From Helicobacteraceae bacterium (lineage in GTDB: Bacteria > Campylobacterota > Campylobacteria > Campylobacterales > SZUA-545), in the NCBI GenBank assembly GCA_031273735.1, contig JAISRI010000172.1, positions 1 to 23,328 on the forward strand: a DNA stretch of 23,328 nt. Reading direction: 5' to 3'. Under the pieces are notes generated by a model, which was not told where the DNA came from, did not search any database, and was given only the letters and a program-made list of their open reading frames with translations. Both the position numbers and the translations under genes were made by a program. Shown here piece after piece: positions 7,604-18,777 of this stretch (its first letter is position 1; every line of letters begins with the position of its first letter).

Positions 7604-9493
7604 TCATTCGACTTCCGCGTCGATCACGTCGTCTTGCTTGGGTTTGCCGCCCTGATCGCCGCTTGCGTCGCCGCTTTGTTCGACCGATTGTTTTTTATAC
7701 ATCGCTTCGGCAAGTTTATGGCTCGCTTCGGTGAGAGCCTTTAACTTCGCTTCGATCTCCTCTTTAGACGCGCCGTCTTTACCGAGCGTTTCTTTGAGAT
7801 TAGCGATCGCCGTTTCGATCTTGCCTTTATCCTCCGCGCTAATCGCGGCTTCGTTTTCTTTCAACGTTTTTTCGGTTTGATAGATTAGCGAATCGGCTTG
7901 GTTGCGCGCCTCGACAAGCTCTTTGCGTCTTTTGTCCTCCTCTTTGTGCGCCTCCGCCTCTTTGACCATTCGGTTGATCTCGTCGTCGCTTAGACCGGAA
8001 GATCCGCTGATCGTAATTTTGTTCTCTTTGCCCGTTCCTTTGTCTTTGGCGCTTACGTTCAAAATACCGTTTGCGTCTATGTCAAACGTAACCTCGATCT
8101 GCGGCACGCCGCGCGGTGCGCTAGGAATACCCGAAAGCTCAAACATTCCTAGCGATTTGTTATCGCGCGAAAACTCCCGCTCGCCTTGCAACACGTGAAT
8201 ACTTACGGCTGGCTGGTTGTCTTCAGCCGTAGAGAAAACCTGCGATTTTTTAACGGGGATTGTAGTGCCTTTCTCGATCAGTTTTGTCATCACGCCGCCA
8301 AGCGTTTCAATGCCTAGCGATAATGGCGTAACGTCTAGCAACAGCACGTCTTTGACGTCCCCGCGCAAAACGCCGCCTTGAATCGCCGCGCCCGCCGCCA
8401 CAACCTCGTCGGGATTAACGCCTTTGTGAAGCTCTTTGCCGAAGAAGTTTTTAACCGCCTCTTGCACTTTAGGAATACGCGTCGATCCGCCTACCATAAC
8501 GACTTCGTTGATCGCCTCTTTGCCTATTTCCGCGTCTTTTAGAGCGGTTTTTACGTGCGAAAGCGTTTCGGCGATCTGATCGTCGATCATAGACTCGAAT
8601 TTGGCGCGAGTGAGTTTAACGACAAGGTGTTTAGGTCCGGTCGCGTCCGCGGTAATAAACGGCAAATTGATCTCGGTTTCCGTCGAGCTGGAAAGCTCTT
8701 TTTTAGCGTTTTCGGCGGCCTCTTTTAGGCGTTGTAACGCCATTTTATCCGCTTTAAGATCGATTCCGTTGTCCTTTTTGAACTCCTCGGCGAGCCAGTC
8801 GATAATGCGATTGTCAAAATCGTCGCCGCCCAAAAACGCGTTGCCGTCTGTGGATAACGCCTCAAACACGCCGTCGCCCACGTCAAGCACGGTAACGTCG
8901 AAAGTGCCGCCGCCTAAATCATAAACGAGAATTTTTTCCGCTTTTTGCTTTTCCAAACCGTAAGCGAGCGACGCGGCGGTCGGTTCGTTGATAATACGCA
9001 AAACGTTTAACCCCGCGATCACGCCCGCCTCTTTTGTCGCCTTGCGTTGCGCGTCGTTGAAATACGCGGGAACGGTGATCACCGCGTCGGTAATCGCCCC
9101 GCCCAAAAACTCCTCCGCGTCTTTTTTTAGTTTCATTAACACTTTCGCGGAAATCTCCTGCGGCGTATAGATTTTGCCCTCTATATCTATCGCGCACGCG
9201 CCGCCTTTATCGACGATGCTATAACTAACTTTGGCTTGCGCGCTTTTAGCGTTCTGTTCGTTCATCATCAAGCCCATAATCCGCTTGATCGAATAGATCG
9301 TCTTTTTTGGATTGGTGATCGCTTGGCGTTTTGCGCTGTCGCCTACAAGCGCTTCGCCCTTATCCGTAAAAGCCACGATGCTAGGCGTAGTGTTTTTGCC
9401 CTCTTTGTTTGGGATAATTTTGACCTCTCCCGCCTCAAAAACGCCCATGCACGAATTGGTCGTGCCTAAGTCGATGCCTAAAACCTTGCTCAT
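7604..9493 (-). CDS. dnaK: Chaperone protein DnaK (Hsp70)
   Basis: DnaK is the ATP-driven Hsp70 chaperone that binds exposed hydrophobic segments of client proteins with DnaJ and GrpE. The 629-residue sequence is complete and standard. The ATPase domain has GIDLGTTNS (6-14), VPAYFNDAQRKATK (141-154), INEPTAAS (168-175) and YDLGGGTFDVTVLDVG (191-206), plus the later VMVGGSTRIPKVQ. The substrate domain begins after DVTPLSLGIETLGG. A charged helical lid follows, and the tail ends in DDVIDAEVE. Length is close to the family norm. The ATG sits one base after the grpE stop, with its AAGGAG ribosome site inside the last grpE codons. No dnaJ is adjacent. Regulation is expected from the HrcA/CIRCE promoter upstream of hrcA. 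Confidence 0.98.
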   Translation of the reverse strand: MSKVLGIDLGTTNSCMGVFEAGEVKIIPNKEGKNTTPSIVAFTDKGEALVGDSAKRQAITNPKKTIYSIKRIMGLMMNEQNAKSAQAKVSYSIVDKGGACAIDIEGKIYTPQEISAKVLMKLKKDAEEFLGGAITDAVITVPAYFNDAQRKATKEAGVIAGLNVLRIINEPTAASLAYGLEKQKAEKILVYDLGGGTFDVTVLDVGDGVFEALSTDGNAFLGGDDFDNRIIDWLAEEFKKDNGIDLKADKMALQRLKEAAENAKKELSSSTETEINLPFITADATGPKHLVVKLTRAKFESMIDDQIAETLSHVKTALKDAEIGKEAINEVVMVGGSTRIPKVQEAVKNFFGKELHKGVNPDEVVAAGAAIQGGVLRGDVKDVLLLDVTPLSLGIETLGGVMTKLIEKGTTIPVKKSQVFSTAEDNQPAVSIHVLQGEREFSRDNKSLGMFELSGIPSAPRGVPQIEVTFDIDANGILNVSAKDKGTGKENKITISGSSGLSDDEINRMVKEAEAHKEEDKRRKELVEARNQADSLIYQTEKTLKENEAAISAEDKGKIETAIANLKETLGKDGASKEEIEAKLKALTEASHKLAEAMYKKQSVEQSGDASGDQGGKPKQDDVIDAEVE

Positions 9494-9494
9494 T

Positions 9495-10055
9495 TTAACT
9501 CCTTTTATTGACTGAAACTAAAGACGGGCGCAACAATCTTTCCTTGTAGCGCCAACCTTGTTGTAAAACCTGCGCGATCGCGTTTTCGTCAAGCGCTTCG
9601 TCGCTTGATTGCATAATCGCCTCGTGCAAGTTCGGATCGAAACCGCTATCGTGCGAAACCGCCGAAATGCCGTGTTTTTCAAACGCTTTGATCAGCGCCG
9701 ATTTCGTCAAATCTACGCCCTCTTTTAACTGCGCGAAGTGATCGCCTTCTTCGATCTTTAGCGCCATCTCAAGCGCATCGATTACGGGCAAAAGATCTTT
9801 CGCGAAGCCTTCGCTGGCGTAGTCAATCGCTTGATATTTCTCTTTTTCCAGCCGCTTTTTTATATTTTCAAACTCGGCGTAAGTTCGCAAATAACGATCT
9901 TGCGCCTCTTTATATTTCGCTTCAAAATCTTCTTTGATTTCAAGCGTTTCTATCGTTTCGTTTTGCGTCTCCTCTCGCGCGTTTTCTTGCGTCTCTTCTT
10001 GGACGTTTTCTATCGCCTCTTGCGAATCTTGGGTTCGTTCTAGTTCTTCGCTCAC
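9495..10055 (-). CDS. grpE: Nucleotide exchange factor GrpE
   Basis: GrpE releases ADP from DnaK and so resets the chaperone cycle. The 186-residue protein shows an acidic, Glu/Gln-rich N-terminal region (residues 1-45), then the long dimerising helix with the hallmark DRYLRTYAEFENIKKRLEKE. The beta domain follows, with ending segments such as HGISAVSHDSGFDPNLHEAI and VLQQGWRYKERLLRPSLVSV. The start is GTG (10053-10055), which shares one base with the hrcA TAG stop. The AAGGAGG ribosome site lies within the last hrcA codons, so translation of the two genes is probably coupled. The gene is the second of hrcA-grpE-dnaK. Confidence 0.96.
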   Translation of the reverse strand: MSEELERTQDSQEAIENVQEETQENAREETQNETIETLEIKEDFEAKYKEAQDRYLRTYAEFENIKKRLEKEKYQAIDYASEGFAKDLLPVIDALEMALKIEEGDHFAQLKEGVDLTKSALIKAFEKHGISAVSHDSGFDPNLHEAIMQSSDEALDENAIAQVLQQGWRYKERLLRPSLVSVNKRS

Positions 10056-10834
10056 TAATCCTCCTTTTTAACCTGATTGATAAAACCCAAAAAATCTCGA
10101 TTCATCGCGCCGAAAGCGACTAATAGGGCGGGCTTTTCGCCTTTTGTTACCCTTTGCGCTAGGATCATCGCGGGCGAGTCGAATACAAATTGCGCGTTCA
10201 TCTCGATCGCGATCGCGCCGTGATAAAGCCGCTCAAAATCTATACTATAGTTATGCGCGTAATCGATTAGCGCGTCGGCGTTGTAGCGGCTTACGCGATC
10301 GCGCTCTATGCTAACTAACGCGCTATAAAGCGCGTCGATACGGTTGCTTTTGGCAATTTCAATGAGATCCGTAATATCGTAGCCGCAAAACTCGTTCAAA
10401 AGCCGCTCGATCGCGGCGTTTGAAGCTAGAGCCGCCTCGCCAAACTCAAAGCACGCCAAAATCCGTCCCAAACGGCTCTTTGCCACCTCTAGCAGGCGGT
10501 TTGGTTCGCGCATAGCAAGAAGCGCGTAAAGCCCGTAATTTCGCGCCGCCGATTCGATCTCGCCTTCGTCGATCGAAGCGCTTTGGCTCGGATCGATCGA
10601 GGCGATCCAATAGCTCTTCAGCGCCAAATCGGTTGGAATACGCCCGCCGCTACTGTGCTGTTGCGTTAAAAAACCCTCCTCCACAAGCCGTCTGAAGTAG
10701 TTGCGGATCGTCGCGGAGCTTAGGTTTGCCGCATACGCCTCTTTTAACTGAAGCGATCCGATCGGCTGCGGGTTTTGAATGTAGCTATAAACGACGGCGT
10801 TTAATATCTCCCGTCGCGTATCGTCGCCCCGCAT
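10055..10834 (-). CDS. hrcA: Heat-inducible transcription repressor HrcA
   Basis: HrcA represses chaperone operons by binding the CIRCE operator and is released on heat shock. The N-terminal winged-helix region is clear: RREILNAVVYSYIQNPQPIGS, then SSATIRNYFRRLVEEGFL and the family signature SGGRIPTDLALKSYW. The remaining 180 residues correspond to the dimerisation and inserted domains. At 259 residues it is shorter than the roughly 340 of Bacillus HrcA but close to Campylobacter and Helicobacter versions, so I do not consider it truncated. The ATG (10832-10834) has an AAGGAG ribosome site 7 bases upstream. It is the first gene of the operon and sits directly behind its own operator and promoter. 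Confidence 0.95.
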   Translation of the reverse strand: MRGDDTRREILNAVVYSYIQNPQPIGSLQLKEAYAANLSSATIRNYFRRLVEEGFLTQQHSSGGRIPTDLALKSYWIASIDPSQSASIDEGEIESAARNYGLYALLAMREPNRLLEVAKSRLGRILACFEFGEAALASNAAIERLLNEFCGYDITDLIEIAKSNRIDALYSALVSIERDRVSRYNADALIDYAHNYSIDFERLYHGAIAIEMNAQFVFDSPAMILAQRVTKGEKPALLVAFGAMNRDFLGFINQVKKED

Positions 10835-10854
10835 CGCCGCTCCTTTTGAATTTG

Positions 10855-10881
10855 TTAGCGCTCTTGATAAGCGTTTGCTAA
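10855..10881. promoter_or_regulatory. CIRCE operator (HrcA binding site), degenerate
   Basis: The consensus CIRCE is TTAGCACTC-N9-GAGTGCTAA. Here TTAGCGCTC (10855-10863), 9 spacer bases and GTTTGCTAA (10873-10881) match 8/9 in one arm and 7/9 in the other with the exact spacing. It lies 21 bases upstream of the hrcA ATG and overlaps the predicted transcription start, the usual placement for autorepression of an hrcA operon. Confidence 0.85.
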
Positions 10882-10885
10882 TTTA

Positions 10886-10914
10886 ATTATACAACTTTAG
10901 TCAGGTCTTGTCAA
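10886..10914 (-). promoter_or_regulatory. Consensus sigma70 promoter of hrcA-grpE-dnaK
   Basis: On the minus strand TTGACA (10909-10914) and TATAAT (10886-10891) are separated by exactly 17 bases, a perfect consensus promoter. The predicted start, near 10879, falls inside the CIRCE element, so bound HrcA would block initiation. A perfect -35 is unusual for Campylobacterota, whose promoters usually conserve only the -10. Confidence 0.88.
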
Positions 10915-11030
10915 GTCTTTGCCCTAGCCCGTAACCGCCGCCATTCCTGCAACTATTAGCGCAACGCGTCCTCTCCCGCTCATTCCCGCACGGAGCGATA
11001 GCGCGTATCCACGCGTCCATCGCGGAGGAA

Positions 11031-11124
11031 GGCGGGAATCCAAATACGACGGCTTTTGCGTCGTGCGTATTAAAAACCTACAAACGATCGGGAATCAGTG
11101 CTTCGCGCTATTTGGATTCCCGCC
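11031..11124. repeat. REP/MITE-like palindromic element with 16-bp inverted ends
   Basis: GGCGGGAATCCAAATA (11031-11046) is repeated in perfect inverted orientation as TATTTGGATTCCCGCC (11109-11124), 62 bases apart. Inside is a second hairpin, ACGACG/CGTCGT (11046-11051 and 11059-11064). Further GCGGGAAT copies flank it, one as GTCGCGGGAATGACGG at 11171-11186. The GGATTCCCGC word resembles palindromic repeats dispersed in several proteobacterial genomes. I see no clear target duplication. Confidence 0.6.
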
Positions 11125-11190
11125 TACGCGGTCTACGCGGTAATAACGAGAAAAGAGCGCTACGCTAAAAGTCGCGGGAATGACGGCGTA

Positions 11191-11199
11191 GGGGGGGGG
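11191..11199. repeat. G9 homopolymer tract upstream of gltB
   Basis: Nine consecutive G residues lie 104 bases before the gltB ATG, immediately after the last GGGAATGACGGCGTA repeat segment. In Campylobacter and Helicobacter such tracts are slippage-prone and can vary expression. Here it lies upstream of the likely -10, so any effect would be on the promoter region rather than on a reading frame. Confidence 0.7.
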
Positions 11200-11260
11200 T
11201 TGCGAAAATGCGAAGTTTGCGGTAAAAAGCGGCGTTTACGCGGCGTAATGGGTTTTATTG

Positions 11261-11269
11261 TATTATATT
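11261..11269 (+). promoter_or_regulatory. Possible -10 region of gltB
   Basis: TATTATATT contains two overlapping -10-like hexamers (TATTAT, TATATT) about 35-40 bases before the gltB ATG, preceded by TTG. There is no recognisable -35. The AAGAAGG ribosome site at 11291-11297 follows at proper spacing from the ATG at 11304. This is a positional inference only. Confidence 0.35.
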
Positions 11270-11303
11270 TGCCCCTTATTGAACAATCGTAAGAAGGTTT
11301 TGA

Positions 11304-15734
<4,431 letters not shown>

Positions 15735-15736
15735 AA

Positions 15737-16960
15737 TTGCTTAATTTTTTTAACGAATTTTTGCGAAAAAAACATAACGCCAAAAGGGTCGTTCTTTTAG
15801 CGCTTATCGCTATGTTTTTCTTTGCTGGTTGCGTCGGTAAGCCGATCGAGATCGAAGCGCCAAAAGCCTCGCCAAAGGTTTTGCCGCCGCCTATTTCGAT
15901 CGCCGCCACTTCCAGAAAAACGCCGCGCGAGATCAAAGAGCAAAATATAACTCTGATCGCCGTCGGCGACAATCTAATACATAAACAGATAATCCGCGAA
16001 GCAAAGACAAAAAATAGTTACGATTTTACGCCGATCTACGAAAAGATAAAACCGATTGTTCAAGCCGCCGATCTTGCCTTTATCAATCAAGAAACGCCAA
16101 TCGCGGGAGCGGCTTTTGGATATACGGGTTATCCGTCGTTTAACGCGCCTACTACGCTTGGCGACGCTATCTACGCGGCGGGTTTCAGAGCGATCAACCA
16201 CGCTTCAAACCACTCTATGGACAAAGGTAAAAAAGCGATTCTAACGATGATCGACTTTTGGAAAAAATACCCTAAAGCGATCCCGCTTGGCATTCACGCT
16301 TCGCAAGAGGATCGCAACAAACCGAAGATCGTTTCGATCAAAGGTATTAAAATCGGATTTCTTGCGTATACTTACGGATTGAACGGCATAAAATTGCCCA
16401 AAGATTCTCCGTATCTAGTTTCGTTAATCGATCGTAAAATAATGGCTAAGGAGATCGACGCGCTTCGCCCCCTATGCGACTTTTTAATCGTTTCCGCGCA
16501 TTGGGGAAACGAATACGAGCATATCCCCGGCAAACAGCAAGAAAAGTTAGCTAATTTTTTAGCCGAACACAAGGTCGATCTAGTCATAGGACACCACCCG
16601 CACGTTTTGCAGCCAGCCAAGTGGATAGAGGGCAAGGACGGCGCGAAAACGCTCGTTTATTATTCGTTGGGTAATTTTGTTTCCGCGCAAAATAAAAAAC
16701 CGCGAATGTTAGGAGGAATGGCGCGTATAGTTTTAACCAAGCGCGACAAAAAGGTATCGTTAGAAAATGCCGAGCTTTTGGGCGTGGTTACGCACTTTGA
16801 AAAAGGTTATACGGGCTTTAAGGTTTATCCGCTAAACGACTATACGGGCGATCTGGCAAAACGCCACGTTTTATCAAAAGAAAAATTGGATATAAACTAT
16901 CTGCAAAAACTCTATCGATCGGTCGTTTCCAAAGAGTTTAGAGCCGATAGCGCGCTTTGA
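15737..16960 (+). CDS. CapA-family (PGA_cap) metallophosphatase-like lipoprotein
   Basis: A 407-residue protein with a lipoprotein leader: basic start, hydrophobic VVLLALIAMFFFAGC, lipidated Cys at about residue 32. The rest is one CapA/PGA_cap domain with calcineurin-like metal-binding motifs: AVGDNLIH, FINQETP, NHASNHSMDKG, SAHWGNEYEH, IGHHPHVLQP and YYSLGNF. Family members include CapA/PgsA of poly-gamma-glutamate capsule machinery, but most are uncharacterised envelope proteins. No capB or capC partners are present here, so a capsule role is not supported. The start is uncertain: the frame opens with TTG at 15737, 2 bases after gltB, without a ribosome site, and a second in-frame TTG lies 8 codons later. 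Close spacing suggests co-transcription with gltB. Confidence 0.85.
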   Translation: MLNFFNEFLRKKHNAKRVVLLALIAMFFFAGCVGKPIEIEAPKASPKVLPPPISIAATSRKTPREIKEQNITLIAVGDNLIHKQIIREAKTKNSYDFTPIYEKIKPIVQAADLAFINQETPIAGAAFGYTGYPSFNAPTTLGDAIYAAGFRAINHASNHSMDKGKKAILTMIDFWKKYPKAIPLGIHASQEDRNKPKIVSIKGIKIGFLAYTYGLNGIKLPKDSPYLVSLIDRKIMAKEIDALRPLCDFLIVSAHWGNEYEHIPGKQQEKLANFLAEHKVDLVIGHHPHVLQPAKWIEGKDGAKTLVYYSLGNFVSAQNKKPRMLGGMARIVLTKRDKKVSLENAELLGVVTHFEKGYTGFKVYPLNDYTGDLAKRHVLSKEKLDINYLQKLYRSVVSKEFRADSAL

Positions 16961-17002
16961 AACTATTTGCGGCAAATTCGGTTTTGCTTCCAAAAGGCAT
17001 TT

Positions 17003-17044
17003 AATTGCGTTTTACCGATCGCCAAAAATTAGCCAAACGCAATT
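17003..17044. repeat. 10-bp inverted repeat between convergent genes
   Basis: AATTGCGTTT (17003-17012) pairs perfectly with AAACGCAATT (17035-17044), separated by 22 bases, in the 179-nt gap between the capA-like gene and the GLUG gene, which converge. The position fits a bidirectional terminator, but there is no following T run and the loop is long, so its role is uncertain. Confidence 0.4.
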
Positions 17045-17139
17045 CGCGCATTTGTTGGGGGACGCTTATTGGCATAAATAGGCGTTACATTTTTGCAACC
17101 GCAACGATTAGGCGCTTGTTTTAATTTATTGGACGTTTC

Positions 17140-18651
17140 TTAATAACGGCTCAAAGACTTTGTCTGCCAATATAACGTAGGATAAGGATAACCGCTAAAA
17201 GCTCCCCAAACCCAAGGACTTTCGTCGTCGTTCCCAAACTTCCAACCTAAACCGTTGTTGTTTGTGGCGTTTTCATAGGCTTCTCTTGTTTTTAGTTGCG
17301 CTTGCGGTTTATTGGTTCCCGCATTTCCGTTAGCGCCGCTTCCAACGACAATCATCGTCTCTAAAGCAAAGTTATTGTCCACAGTACCGCTATTTCTATT
17401 TCCAACAATGCGGTTTACGTCCGCGTTTCCCGTAATTTTCTCGTTTATAGCGGCATTATTGGATATAGCGCCGCTATAAATATACCCAACGATTCCGCTT
17501 ACGTTGCCATCGCCGCTAACGTTACCTTCAGAATAGCTATACCTTATAGAGCCAACATTTACATATCCCGCGATACCGCCTACGCTATTGTTTCCGTCGA
17601 CATCGCCTACGGAATAGACGTTTTCTATAGTAGCGCCGTCAATATACCCCGCGATCCCTCCTATACGCTGAGCGCCGCTAACGTTACCTTCGGAATAACT
17701 ACGCTTTATAGACCCGCCGCCGCCATACGCTTGCCCCGCTATACCGCCTACCATTTGATTATTGTCGCCGTAACCCGCGATATATCCTTTGGAATAGCTG
17801 TCGGCTATAGAGCTACCTTCAAGCCTGCCGACAAGACCGCCTATGCCGCTGCCGCTGCCGCTAACGTTGCCTTCGGAATAACTACGCTTTATAGAACCAA
17901 CATTGACATATCCCGCGATACCGCCTATATAACCATAAGCGCCGCTAACGTTGCCTTCGGCATAGCTGTTTTCTACTAAGCCGCCGTCAATATACCCCGC
18001 GATCGCGCCTACATATTGCGAACCATTTATCTCTTTGTCGTTTGCGATAATAACGCCAAGATTTTTCACGACGCCGTATGCTCCAATATACTTAAACAGA
18101 CCGATATAATTTTCGTCGCTATCGATTTGCAATCCAGTTATCTTGCGAGCGTTTCCGTTTAGTATGCCTACAAATCGTTTATCTGCGGCGGCGCTACAAA
18201 GCGGTTTCCACTCGCTCGTTAGCGCTATATCGTTAAGCAGAATGTGCTTGCTTGTCGTCCCGCACGTTGCGTTAACCTCTTTCAATCCGCTTTCGTCGTT
18301 AATCTCGAATACGGACGGGGAAGCGTAAAAATTAACGTCTCCTCTAAGCTGATGGCTTGTCGTACTTGCGTTTTCGCCCGCTTTATACCATGAACCGGAA
18401 CGAATATTGGAAGGATTGATCGTCGTTCCTCTCATAATCGATCGCGTTTCCAACACATCTAAATTGTCGTCGTAAAACGATACGTTGTTATGCTCCGCCT
18501 CTCCTTTTTTCTCGCTGTAGCAACCCGAAAGAGCGAAAAGGGCAAAACCGAAAAACCAAATAAATAGGCTAGATTGATAAAAAACTTTAACTTTATCCCG
18601 CTTCTTAGGCAGACAAGAAATTGACGCCGATTTGCAATGAAACGCGCTCAT
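17140..18651 (-). CDS. GLUG-repeat surface lipoprotein
   Basis: This 503-residue protein is a predicted lipoprotein: a basic N-region, a hydrophobic run (27-43) and a perfect LSGC lipobox with Cys at residue 44. No alternative ATG, GTG or TTG start lies between the ATG and the lipobox, so an unusually long 20-residue N-region seems real. The body holds about seven GLUG repeats with the pattern GGIAGY-x-GSI-x-x-SYSEGNVSG, expected to fold as a beta-solenoid. GLUG repeats occur in adhesins and IgA-protease-like surface proteins. The C-terminus ends with a WVWGAFSGYPYPTLYW segment, common after GLUG arrays. The gene has its own promoter and AAAGGG ribosome site and is a lone transcription unit between unrelated genes. 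A binding or adhesion role is an inference from the family. Confidence 0.85.
   Translation of the reverse strand: MSAFHCKSASISCLPKKRDKVKVFYQSSLFIWFFGFALFALSGCYSEKKGEAEHNNVSFYDDNLDVLETRSIMRGTTINPSNIRSGSWYKAGENASTTSHQLRGDVNFYASPSVFEINDESGLKEVNATCGTTSKHILLNDIALTSEWKPLCSAAADKRFVGILNGNARKITGLQIDSDENYIGLFKYIGAYGVVKNLGVIIANDKEINGSQYVGAIAGYIDGGLVENSYAEGNVSGAYGYIGGIAGYVNVGSIKRSYSEGNVSGSGSGIGGLVGRLEGSSIADSYSKGYIAGYGDNNQMVGGIAGQAYGGGGSIKRSYSEGNVSGAQRIGGIAGYIDGATIENVYSVGDVDGNNSVGGIAGYVNVGSIRYSYSEGNVSGDGNVSGIVGYIYSGAISNNAAINEKITGNADVNRIVGNRNSGTVDNNFALETMIVVGSGANGNAGTNKPQAQLKTREAYENATNNNGLGWKFGNDDESPWVWGAFSGYPYPTLYWQTKSLSRY
17521..17930 (-). repeat. Internal DNA repeats encoding the GLUG units
   Basis: Identical DNA blocks recur within the gene. 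For example, a 24-base block starting TTCGGAATAACTACG occurs at 17689-17712 and 17872-17895, a 183-base (61-codon) in-frame period. A CATATCCCGCGATACCGCC block occurs near 17560 and 17908. A short GCCGCT triplication (near 17844-17862) encodes a Gly-Ser run. Such identity favours unit gain or loss by recombination without breaking the frame. Confidence 0.75.
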
Positions 18652-18679
18652 TTAGCAACCCTTTTGTGTTCGTTGGCTA

Positions 18680-18707
18680 ATTTTAGCGCTTTTTTACTCG
18701 TTGTCAA
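18680..18707 (-). promoter_or_regulatory. Sigma70-type promoter of the GLUG lipoprotein gene
   Basis: On the minus strand TTGACA (18702-18707) and TAAAAT (18680-18685) are separated by 16 bases. The predicted start, near 18673, leaves a leader of about 22 bases containing the AAAGGG ribosome site just before the ATG at 18651. It supports the gene being independently transcribed. Confidence 0.65.
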
Positions 18708-18777
18708 TATCGAATTTTATTTATTTGAAGGAACGAAAGGGGAGCGCGGCAGCGTTTATAAAAGACGCGATCGTTTA

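Larger units (their letters stand above)
10915..11303. other. Long divergent intergenic region between hrcA and gltB
   Basis: No convincing gene is present in this stretch. It contains several copies of an ATTCCCGC / GCGGGAAT core (near 10982, 11031, 11089, 11116 and 11174), a 16-bp inverted repeat, a G9 tract, and the promoter region of gltB near its right end. Short open frames across it have no ribosome site and run through the repeats, so I treat them as chance. The repeat-rich part (about 10970-11200) looks like a small mobile palindromic repeat cluster or its remnant. Confidence 0.6.

Noticed and set aside
7466..7744. Plus-strand open frame antisense to the dnaK end
   Set aside because: Arg-rich translation, no homology that I recognise, overlaps two minus-strand genes in their antisense; a composition artefact.
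10055..10834. HrcA as a truncated pseudogene because it has only 259 residues
   Set aside because: Length and motifs agree with other Campylobacterota HrcA; the operon and operator are intact.
11098..11292. Small open frame with a CxxC motif between hrcA and gltB
   Set aside because: It runs through the palindromic repeats and the G9 tract, lacks a ribosome site, and looks like chance.
17521..17930. Regularly spaced repeats considered as a CRISPR array
   Set aside because: Repeats are in-frame, imperfect and encode GLUG units; there are no unique spacers of constant length and no cas genes.
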